A DNA stretch of 64,000 nt from Corbicula japonica (Eukaryota; Mollusca; Bivalvia; Venerida; Cyrenidae): the NCBI GenBank assembly GCA_038501625.1, contig JAZAYU010000185.1, positions 310,001-374,000 on the forward strand, given 5' to 3'. Below, one piece after another: positions 45,828-56,000 of the stretch. Under the pieces are notes generated by a model. The model saw only the letters and a list, made by a program, of their open reading frames with translations, made no database searches and was not told the DNA's origin. Position numbers and translations under genes: made by a program. How positions within the stretch are numbered: position 1 is the first letter of the stretch; each line of letters opens with the position of its first letter.

Positions 45828-46460
45828 TCGAAATAGAATTTACCAGTTGTTGTCAATATTAGGTTTCAACGAGAACTCTATTCGTACTTAAAGATAAGCT
45901 AGCTGTAAGGTAAATTCTCTTATTAAGTTAAATAAATTCTGACTCATATTCTCTAAAAATATAAGAATTTCTATAAATATAATCTTCTGTCGTATTAACT
46001 TATTACGAATGTTGTAATTCTGCCCACTTATAAGATAACATAACGTTGTTGCTTTCGTCGCTTACTCAATTCTTCTTGTAAATTATTTTACTTATTAAAG
46101 TGTACAAATAGCAGATGACAAATCTTCAAATGTAATCGTGGTAAAGCTCGCATATGATACAACTTTATTAGGTAGTCATCTTTTCAGTCAAAATAAATAG
46201 ACGCACAGTTGTTTTCAAAGAACGGTAATGACTAGACGGTACGAACTTTTCCCGACGCAGACATATCTAAATACTGTAGTCCGTGTTAAATTCCAATATT
46301 TATTCATTTAAAGCCACTTAATGTCACCTAAATAACAAATATGCATACTGCATATTAAGTCTCTGAGCAGAAAGCAACCCAGACACCACTGACCCTCCAC
46401 CCCTTTCTAAGCCATCCCCCACCCCAATGCCAACACGCAATAACCACTCGACTTTTTTTA
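45828..46460 (+). repeat. Kunitz-gene 3' flank, duplicated at 32.4-33.1 kb
   Basis: Downstream half of the Kunitz transcript region or its flank. It is collinear with 32378-33060. Two AATAAA signals fall in it, so part may be 3' UTR. Confidence 0.65.
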
Positions 46461-46862
46461 CCAAAGTATGCGGTGTCAAATGTATTATACTTTATATAAT
46501 TTTTCACGAAAAATGAATTTCATGTCTAATGACAATCACACGAATGAAAACATAATACATGCATAACTACATAACTAAATTATGGATGTATTTGTCTATC
46601 GATGTTTGAATAATTTAAGAAACCGGAAAATTTTAACGGTTCTGGCTTATCGAAAAAAATCTGACGGACGGTCGACATAGTCAAACAAAACGAATTCTTT
46701 CTGTCAGTGATAAACATGTCTTATTTCATCTATTAGTTTGGTTGGAACACTTTTATATGCTTCCATGTTTCTTTTGCCAAGACACCCCATCGTGCGATAC
46801 ATTTTTCTAATAGACTTTAACAACTCGATATTTTTTTCTTTACCTTACTTATAGCTTCCGCC

Positions 46863-47041
46863 TCCGCATCACTGAGCTCATGCGTCACTACCGATCACTC
46901 AGCGCATGCGTCACTACCGATGACACCACGTATCTGTAACTTTCTCCAGACCTCCGCATCACTGAGCGCATGCGTCACTACCGATCACTGAGCGCATGCG
47001 TCACTACCGATGACACCACGTATCTGTAACTTTCTACAGAT
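46863..47041. repeat. Nested tandem repeat (two ~90-bp units made of ~28-bp subunits)
   Basis: 'gcatcactgag..catgcgtc' + 'actaccga' occurs four times. Two larger units each end 'tgacaccacgtatctgtaac' + 'tttct.cag'. The second unit touches the stop codon of the sulfotransferase relic at 47034. Confidence 0.92.
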
Positions 47042-47500
47042 CCTTAGGCGAAGAGGTGCATTTGACAATGTCAGCTTTCCAAGAAAACTGCCCAAACAGA
47101 ATCTTTAATATCGTCATCTGGGTAAAAGCCAGTAAAATTATCCCGAAATGTATTTAATGTTTGTGTTTGGTTAAGTTTCGATAAAATATGAAATGTATCT
47201 TCTATCAAGGTTTCCGTTGTGACATAAATATATCATTTGTTTCGCAAGGCAAACCAGCCTCAAATTTAGCTGCATGCCAATCTAATTGTTGTTTTTTATC
47301 GACATTCACAACGTATCTTAAAAACTCTTCATATGTCATAATATCCCCACAAGAAGAAATTTTGCTGCCTCTCGAAATACTTATAGCAGGTTTACCGGAT
47401 ATAAAGGACTCTGTGCAACCATAAATCTAATAGAGTCTTTTGCATTGTAATTCTCCGTTTTGTTTACGTTCAAGAAGTTACATTACATCTTAAAAATGTG
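47034..47500 (-). pseudogene. Carbohydrate sulfotransferase (CHST8-14/HNK-1 type) C-terminal pseudogene
   Basis: Read on the minus strand, four segments in different frames follow the family order: 'NYNAKDSIRFMVAQSPLYPV' (about 47470-47410, the position of the 3'-phosphosulfate-binding 'F.VRHPxxR' region, degraded); 'DIMTYEEFLRYVVNVDKKQQ' then 'LDWHAAKFEAGLPCETNDIF' (about 47340-47220, matching the 'FEEFxxYxxD...HWxPxxxLCxPC' block); 'ETLIEDTFHILSKL' (from 47207); and 'SWKADIVKCTSSPKDL' with a natural TAG stop at 47034-47036. At least three frameshifts disrupt it, and the N-terminal half (membrane anchor, 5' PAPS loop) is missing. The known family transfers sulfate from PAPS to glycans in the Golgi; this copy cannot. 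It is probably a decayed gene duplicate. Confidence 0.72.
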
Positions 47501-47561
47501 TAACCTAGATGTATTAACTTATTATTTAAAATTTTTACCTGTACAAAAGATGTCGTAAACT

Positions 47562-47877
47562 TGTCAGGGCGATAGCGCCTAGCCCTGCAATTCCGGCGAC
47601 GCAACCAACTGAGCTAACCGGGACAACCCCAATAAATGTTGTTCGGATAGTCCTGATATACGTCCACATCACTGCATGACATCGGTAACGGGTTATTTTA
47701 ACTGATAACTGTACTGACTAAATGTACAGGGAGACTTTTTACGGCCGCCAAACTGCACAAATAGCGCTACTGTGAAATACAAATAATAGTGCCTCTAGCT
47801 GGGAGCGAACCCGACCCCCGTCAGGCCGACAGCGCTTAGCCCTGCAATACCGGCGACGCAACCAACTGAGCTGAAGG
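47562..47877 (-). repeat. tRNA-like repeat dimer, locus 2
   Basis: Same arrangement as 24381-24735: a first monomer (truncated, A-box side only, 47562-47632), the shared spacer ('actgcatgacatcggtaacg', 'ggagactttttacggccgcc'), then a second monomer with B-box side 'gcctctagctgggagcgaac' at 47791 to about 47873. Confidence 0.7.
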
Positions 47878-47879
47878 TT

Positions 47880-48425
47880 ACAGAGCATTTATCGGCTGCA
47901 GGGATTCAAAAAAGTGTTTGGCAAACCTGGAAACACATTGCAGTTCTTAAATCATTTAATGGTTAAAACATCACTTATACAAACCAAATTAAACAAATGA
48001 ATGGCATTTATATAAATATGTGCAAAATATTGTGTTGCTTAGTAATCTTTGAGTAGTATTCATAATAAAAATGAATTAAAAATAAAATTTCACCAAGCAT
48101 ATTAAAATGTTATTGAGCGTTTAAGTTCGACACATTTACTGCACGTAGTGCGAATACCATGTTAAACAAAAACATCTGTAAAATCACAATAATTTATTAT
48201 AAAACCCTGTATTTTATTCTTAAACAAAAAATATATTATATTGTGCGAATTAAAAAAGCAAAATAAATTGTGTTTTATTTTTCTTTGATAAACAAAAAAT
48301 AGATTTTCAATTAAAAAAAGGAGTTAGATCAATGTCTTTCTAATGATAAATTACGTATAAAAAGGTGAGTTCATAGTTTGTGAATTCACCGTAATATCAC
48401 TCACTTTCTTTTACTCAATGCTTTA
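47880..48425. other. AT-rich DNA, nothing recognised
   Basis: Low-complexity A/T-rich stretch without an exon or repeat I could match. Confidence 0.4.
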
Positions 48426-48429
48426 TTAA

Positions 48430-48710
48430 ACCGTCGAACCCGTTAATTCCACATGGAATGGTATTAAACTGAAAATACCGCATTGAAGGTTCCATGTTCA
48501 CGCCATATGCATTACATCGTTTAAGATGGATCAAAATTGTACTGTTTATTGGTGTAAATATTGAGTTGCGCTCAACCCGGGGCTAGGCGGCTGGGGCAAT
48601 TATGTTTTTCCATTACTGCCCAAATAGAAGGCTCAATCAAACCGAGCCTGCAGTTTTTTCATATTTGTCGTGTTCGTCGGCTTTCAAAGTTCCCTTTTCA
48701 TCTTTAAGCA
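48430..48710 (+). repeat. Dispersed repeat family R1, copy 3 (long form)
   Basis: 'aataccgcattgaaggttcc', 'aaaattgtactgtttattgg', 'acccggggctaggcggc', 'ggctcaatcaaaccgagcct' and 'catatttgtcgtgttcg' in order. It is the inverted partner of 13225-13478. Confidence 0.78.
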
Positions 48711-49142
48711 ATTTAAATCTGATAAGTCAACTTCCAGTAAGGATCTCAGTGGGTCCAAGAGTATAGAAATGCCCGAGAATTGTCTTCAAGGGCTGTTCTA
48801 AATCTATTTTGCAAACGAATATTTTAGGATAATTTCATACCCGTCAAATATACTAGTGAAAAGTTTATGAAAAACAGCTGCTCAGCTGCAAATTCAAAAG
48901 TAAAAATAAAAAGACTGCACAGAAGTGGAAAAATTATTAGTTTGAAGCGTAAAGATTGTGCTAGGATAAGACTAAATATACACGAATGATTTAATGTTGT
49001 GGAACAATTTCTGAAATTATTATGCTTTTCTCCTAAAATCCAAACTTAGATTATTTATCAGGTGAATGTGTTAGAGTAAACTACATTTCCATATTAAATA
49101 TGATTGCCAAACACATAATGTTCTCTACATTGTTAACTGTAG

Positions 49143-49322
49143 TCAAACCAAACCTGCAATACTTTCATATTTGTCGTGTTCGGGTACTTTCAAATGAAAA
49201 GGGAACTTTGAAAGCCATCGAACAAGACAAATATGAAAATATTGCATGCTCGGTTTGATTAAGCCTGTTCATGGACAGTAACTGTAATGGAAATGCTTAT
49301 TACCTCCCACGCCGCCTAGCCC
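49143..49322 (-). repeat. Dispersed repeat family R1, copy 4 with inverted end
   Basis: A full minus-orientation unit (about 49205-49322, ending 'cacgccgcctagcccc') is preceded by an inverted partial end at 49143-49195 ('caaacctgcaatactttcat' + 'atttgtcgtgttcg'). The two face each other as a foldback. Confidence 0.72.
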
Positions 49323-49324
49323 CA

Positions 49325-49905
49325 AGTTCATTTTTTTATCTTTTTACTCAATTGTGAATTAACTTACCAAGACAAATCGTAGCGGTCCGGTTATCACCAT
49401 TGATTATTCATATTGATTTTCTGTACGAAGTGATTTTGAGTACGAAATAATCTCCACCTATTACCTGATAACTGAGAATATTGAATTATTTTTTTCCTTA
49501 ATACTTAATAGTTATTCGGTTTCTTGCAGATATATTATCGGTTGGGTGTCATAGTACCCGAGCCGCAGGTATAATTAAATGAAGTTTGCAACCATCAAAA
49601 ATGCTTCGAGGTTTTCCGAATGGTCGTTTCGAACAGTTTAAACGTGACGTTTGCGTTATAGGCAAAGGATTAATCGAAGGCGTCATTTGTGAGGTTGGTT
49701 AAAGAAAACATTCACGTTATAAGATTGTACTTTGTGGAGGATCTACACTAACTGGTTCCTGTATAACCCATAGAAAAGTATGTAAATAGGCATACATTGT
49801 ACCTGCATATCAATACTGTGAAAATACGAATACAAATCTCAGAATAGTGCCAAAAAGTTTGAAAAAGAGACTAAAAGTTCGTAAGACGATAAAAAAAACA
49901 AGGTT
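49325..49905. other. Intergenic DNA, nothing recognised
   Basis: Downstream of the 3' end of the Ly6-EGF-FReD gene. No exon evidence. Confidence 0.4.
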
Positions 49906-49909
49906 ATAC

Positions 49910-49997
49910 GGCCACACTCTGAATCGAACCCGTACGACGATAGCGTCTAGCTACGTGACACTAACATCGGCCAGTCATCAAATGAGCTAGCCGTGAC
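49910..49997 (-). repeat. tRNA-like sequence with A and B boxes
   Basis: Minus strand: 'cacggctagctcatttgatg' (A-box-like TAGCTCATTTG) and 'acgggttcgattcagagtgt' (B box GGTTCGATTC). Layout and length resemble the tRNA-like monomers at 24.4 and 47.8 kb, but the sequence differs. Stem pairing is poor, so it is read as a tRNA-derived repeat. Confidence 0.55.
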
Positions 49998-50101
49998 AAT
50001 CCCGCCCACCCGCAAACATCGAAAAAAACAACCAAAAACGTTAAAATACGATATTTTACAAACAATAAAAGAAAAACAATTTAATTAAATTCAACTTCTG
50101 G

Positions 50102-50518
50102 TTAATTCTGATTTCTGAACATCATCGTCGATGCTTTCAACGAATAGTAAAATCCGCCTGTAAACGATGGGTAACTCATGGAATAAATATTTTCTGTCCC
50201 TGGAGTGATGTAGAGTCCATTCAAATACGATCCATGACAGTTGTGGAACCACCATCCGCCATGAAAATCATTAGCACAATTTCTAGTGGGTGCACTGTCA
50301 TTGTCGTGATCAAATGTTGAAAATGCATGACCAGTGTGGGCAGAGAAACCTGTAAAAGGATCACCTGGAAGAGAAAATCAAAGAAATTAGATGTAAATGC
50401 CAATCAAAATGCTGCATTACTTATTATAATTAACCTGTAAAAGGATCACCTGTAGTAGAAAACCAAAGGAATGAGCAGTAAATGCCAATCAAATTGCTGC
50501 ATTACTTATTATTATTAT

Positions 50519-50561
<43 letters not shown>

Positions 50562-50570
50562 TTATATTTC

Positions 50571-50615
<45 letters not shown>

Positions 50616-53091
50616 ATTCCACATAAAAAATCTCTATCACGATTAAATTTTATCATTCATTATGAATAGCCACGCGACATAATATATGGTGATACGTAAA
50701 ATATCTGACCTATTGTTCCTGTGCCATGAACGTTATGCAGAACATACCCGGGACCTTCAGATATGTTAAAGTTTCTGAACACTTCATATCCCCTACTTCC
50801 GTTTGCAGCTGTTAAATCTATACGTAGTTCCATCAGACGTCGAATCGTCATTTCATGGATATGTTCCAGCCCTTTGGAAAGAATTAGTTAAAGGACGATT
50901 GCTGCAGTTTTGTCAACTTTTTCCTACCTTCAGCGTTGATGGCTTTTTAGTAGATCCGGTTATACAAAAAAAAACATTTTAAAAATCGCAATAACCCACA
51001 ATAATCCATAAAAAACCTTCATTTCATTCTAAATACAAGTCAATAAAATATGTTGATGTTGAATACTTATAACAGTATGTATTTATATGCTTTATTTATA
51101 AGGTGCACTGCTTCTTAATATAAATTAAATTTTTAGATTTTTGTCAGCTTCTTACTTTAGTAAAAAGGTGTCCCCGAAAAAGACACAATAAAGCTTTACA
51201 AATCACCATTATAATGTTTCGATTCAATATCATATTTGTATATGCATACCTTGGTTATGTATGTTACATCATGGAAAGTTTCATTCAAATCAAAAAAGGT
51301 CAAAAATTATGATTTTTTAAACTGTAACAATCGTCTTGAAATACAGTGCTACAAAAGTATTGTACAGTTATTTAGCGTGTTATTCAAAAGCAATAATTAC
51401 ATTGTTACAGTAGCACTTTTTATCTGAATAACATATGGCGCTAATCATGTACAATAATTAAATTGAAAATATTGCATCGAAAAGTTCCATGATCAACGAT
51501 TTCGTGAAATTAAGTAGAATACGATCAGGAAAAGCCATCTTCAGAAAACATAGCAGCCCCACACAGCCAAAAAGTAGAGGGAAAAAGAGCATGGATTTAT
51601 AATAAAAGTCAGAAGTTGCCCTCCTTGTGTAGCAAACTATAAGCTATAAATATTCAAATTCCTCAGCGATTTATTTCAATAGAACTTCATTCTATTTTCT
51701 ATCTTACAATGAACAATATAGATCGATATATTTTTAATTGACCATGCGCATGGCTACAAATGTAGGACAACTTCTAAGTCGGATAGAGTCTATTAAGAAG
51801 TCTGCACTCGCTGCTATACATAATATGATCATTTAAAAAAAAAGACAATTAACGAAAATGAAAACATGATTGGTTACCGATTTTGAACGGTCAGTGGCAA
51901 AATATTAGCCACACTGAGCATTAAAACCAGGTTCTAAGTATAGGATAGAGTCTATTAAGACGTTTCTATAGAAAATAGAAGCTGGAACGAGCGCAACGAC
52001 AGCAGGCTTCTATTTTCTATAGAAACGTCTTAATATACTCTATCCAACTTAGAAGTTGCCCCACATTTGTAGCCATGCGCATGCGCATTTGAAAATAGAT
52101 CGATCTATTTTGTTAATTGTAAAATAGAAAATAGAAAGCAGTTCTATTGAAATAAATCGCTGAGGAATTTGAATTTTCATAGCTTCTGATTGGCAACAAA
52201 TGAAGGAAAACTTCTAAATTCGGAACGAAAATTTCGGTAATGTCTTCATGGATAAGATTAGCATAGAACCGTTTTGCCATTCTCTGTTAACAGAAAATCG
52301 CTTCAGAGATTCCACTTAATTTTTATTAGATATCTTTTAGAATGTAATAAAGTATTGCTCAATTGCATAAAAATACCTCTCAAGTAAAAAAGACCGTACC
52401 AAGCCAAAATTCGCCAGTCAAAAGGCCAAATCCGTTCGTGTAGTTTGCATAATTGCGATTAAACTCCACTGTCCCGTCCAGCCTTTTTTGGAATACCTAA
52501 AATATTTAGTTTTGAAAACAAAATTAGGTGAAAGAATATTACATAGGCTTTTAATTTCCAGGTAAAAAGAGTCAGTATTGATATCTGTATATACCGGTAC
52601 ATGTAGTGTTTGGTGTAGTAAGAACCGTTGAGCAACCTTGTAGTTGAAGGATCTGGTAGCTCTATCTGATCTGCTGTTACATGTTTAACGCGGTATCATG
52701 GCGCTCCGAAATGCGGTCAGTGCCAGGGTCTTTTTAACAAACTAACTTAATCAAACACAAATTATATTATCTAGGCTAAATATTATCTAATATGAAACCA
52801 ATAAGAGTTCTATTATATATAATATTATCAAGGTGTTAGTTTCGTATTGATCAGTCCGCATTATATATAACTTCACAACAATCCCTAGAGATCGAGTTCG
52901 GGAACGGACAAACTGTTCGAGGGAAAGGGGTTCGAGCATTTGAAGTTCGACTGTACTTACTGTCCAACCACCCCCAGCCGTCGTTTGATCACAGTACACC
53001 TGTATTGTCCTATGAGAACGCCAAAGTGTTACCGAATATACACCATCACTCGTGCCAATACCACTTTGTAAAATATCATCGCAATCATATG
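50102..53091 (-). CDS. FReD-encoding exons 7-10 of the Ly6-EGF-FReD gene
   Basis: Exon 7: '[20 protein letters not shown]' to '[13 protein letters not shown]' (first disulfide pair). Exon 8: '[20 protein letters not shown]' to 'LLTGEFWLG'. Exon 9: '[20 protein letters not shown]' to '[15 protein letters not shown]'. Exon 10: '[20 protein letters not shown]', then 'DND' (calcium-site Asp residues), '[15 protein letters not shown]' (second disulfide pair), 'GSYLNGLY', ending 'MMFRNQN'. All landmarks of a functional fibrinogen C-terminal fold are present. The donor of exon 9 (GTCAGA) is weak. A minus-strand ATTAAA at 50085-50080 could serve as the poly(A) signal. Confidence 0.93.
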
Positions 53092-56000
53092 CTTGCGCAG
53101 TATGAAAAGACAAAATATCAAAGTTTGAAGTTTCGCAAGTGACATGAAAACTTACAATAAATATTCTTATTATAATTATAAATCAGTGGTGTAGGCAAAT
53201 ATCAACTTGAAAGTTCTAATTTTAATTGAAAACAAATTCGGGGATGCTGGTCATTCAACACATTTAAACAAAGCTACATATATGACAGTTACTGTTTGGA
53301 CTGCAGATGAATTATTTAGCGGTAACAAAGTTTATGAGCATACAGTCCTAGTCCTGTGGAAGTTAAAAACCTACATCCATATGCGAATCTTATTAAAATG
53401 CATATCTAATAATTATTTAAATAAATTATTAAACTTTGTTTCGCTAAGCATATCATACATGTAGGAGCATATAGCATTTATTATTTAGATTTAAGCTTCC
53501 TTATATTATGCCGAACAAAGCACAAGTTGGACAAAGTCCGTTTGGGCGTTTAAGGCATTGTGTTTTGACATCCATAACCCCTTAAAAACTTGAAATTTTT
53601 CAACCAAATATTAATATACTTTTTGTATATAACTGTAAATTTCACAAAAATTCGTAGTTTTAGATCACATGACGTCATTGACGCGGCATATATCGGTATG
53701 TTGACATCTGGATTCAACCAATAGAACTGGGCTGGAATTTTTGCATATTAAACAGAGCAGAATAGACATAATTTATATGATGTTGTACCCTGAGTTTTAC
53801 TATTAATTTTTTTATTTAATTTTCAAAGAATTTTAAGGTAAATTCAGGTCATAACAGACATATTGGGCATATGGCATACATACACGAAGACAGGGCTTGG
53901 GTGAAACACGTGCTAGAGATTCCCGTGAGGTATTTTACAGTTTTATGTATAAAACATCTATAACTTGTATTTTGAACACATGTATTTTGTAATTTAAAGG
54001 TATTTAAGAATCAAGCACAACTGACTAGAAATATTTGCAAATCTGTTTCACTGATTATCAAGAAGAATTTTCGTAAAGTGAGAAAAATGTACCTGTTGCA
54101 TAAGAAATGGTTGACGGATGATGAGTTGGTGCTACAGTATGCATACTGGAAACTAACCATAAAAAGTAAATGTGCATATCATGTATAGGCAAGTTCAGAA
54201 AACACAGCCTCCCTACACAAACAACACGTATAGAGGAAAGGAACCTAGGGTTTATAATAAGATTAATTAAAAAAAAAGACAAGAAAAAATATTACCGGAC
54301 ACTATATTAACCTATAATGGGTTATACATGTATCAGTTGCAACGCTCAGTGGTAAAATATTTTGTCACTGTTGGTACATTGTAATACACAATTAGTTTCT
54401 TATCACCATCAATATATAATTTTTCTGATTTTAATTACAGTTTAAAGTGAATGTTTATTGAGGAAGCTGTGAGTGACACGTTGTAAATACAATTTTAAAG
54501 CAAGATAAAAAAACTTGCAGGTTTTTGTAAAATGGTAAGAAACATATACTTTACCTGGTTGAATAAAAGTAGTGGATGCATGTTGACTTGGTGCTGCAGT
54601 AAGCACCGAGGAACCTAATAGTAAATACTCATAAACTTTAGTGAAAAAGTTTTTCTTTGGTACACTGTCTGTTTACGCCACATTAGGTAACTGTTTGTGG
54701 CACGTAAATGATAGCTAGAAGTGTGTTCAGTTAAACATAATAGTTGTCCTCTGTTACTTTGTCAGAATAAAAATTCAAAGTATAAAAAGAGGGATAACTC
54801 CATCAAATGTAACCTTGACCAAACGAATTTGGCATCATTAGGACGGTGCTGTCATAAGCAATACAAAGGTTTTCGTGACGGACCGACAGACCGACAGACG
54901 TACAGAGCAATCCCTATGTATCGCATTTCTTCTATAAAAAGGCGAAAAAATAGTCGGGGTTATGAAATGGTACATGTACGAATCATCAAAACATTTGATC
55001 CGACCACACAGCAGACGAAAGGAATTTAAATCATTGAACTCAAACAATTTCATTAAAAAAAACTGGTGATAAAAAGATAGTGGGTGGTAAACTAATGAAT
55101 GAAAGAACATAACAATAACTTATATGATAGACTTCCCGATCTGGTAAACCAAACCCTCAAGACACTAACACGAAAATTGTGTGCAGAATTTTGATCTCTT
55201 AAGACGTCGTTATATTGGTTGACGGTCGGTCGAATGTGGCGGACTAGGCAACTGTTAAGGTATTCACTGATTCAGAATTAGTGTTGCAATTGAGGCCAGA
55301 CTGCTAAATCTTGAGTGAAATAGATTATAAGTTTACATGTACAAGTGAATGTAAATTAAATATACCTGCTATTATACACCTTTTCGGTTAAATCAATCAG
55401 ATGAGCTTATATAAAAATGCATAGAGTATGATAGCTTGCACATAAAAACGTGTAAACTTATACAGTAAAAATTGAATAGACTGTACCTTTCCCTTTAAGC
55501 TCTTTTAACTAATTAATGTTAATTTACCGAATTCGCAGTTTCTTCCCCAAAATCCCAAAAGGCACGTGCATTTGTATGTGTTATGATACTCGGAACATGT
55601 GCCTCTTTGACATGGATTTGACAGACAAAACTCTGTAGGCGTCATCGTTGACAAGTTTGACGCAACAGATAACGACAGAACCGAAGTCGATGGAGCCATA
55701 GAGGATGATTGAAATAATGGTTCTGACGTCGAATAACAATTACTATTACAAAGATCCGATTTGCAACATTTCATGATGCAGGAAGATTCTGAAAAATATA
55801 CAATTACTATATCAAGCTCTGTATCGGGACAAATATCAAGCTTTCTAAAGTTTTGTTCTGATGGTATCTTATAAACGTTTGATGTGACGGTGTGACTGAC
55901 AAAATATATATTATGGTCAGATAATCGTGATTTTTAAAAAAACAACAACAAAAACATTAAATAAAAATTAAAATAAAATCTGCCTAGGAGTCGACAACTT

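Noticed and set aside
54721..55029. 102-codon plus-strand ORF
   Set aside because: Lies in a dispersed 'gacagaccgacag' repeat within an intron of the FReD gene; opposite strand also open.
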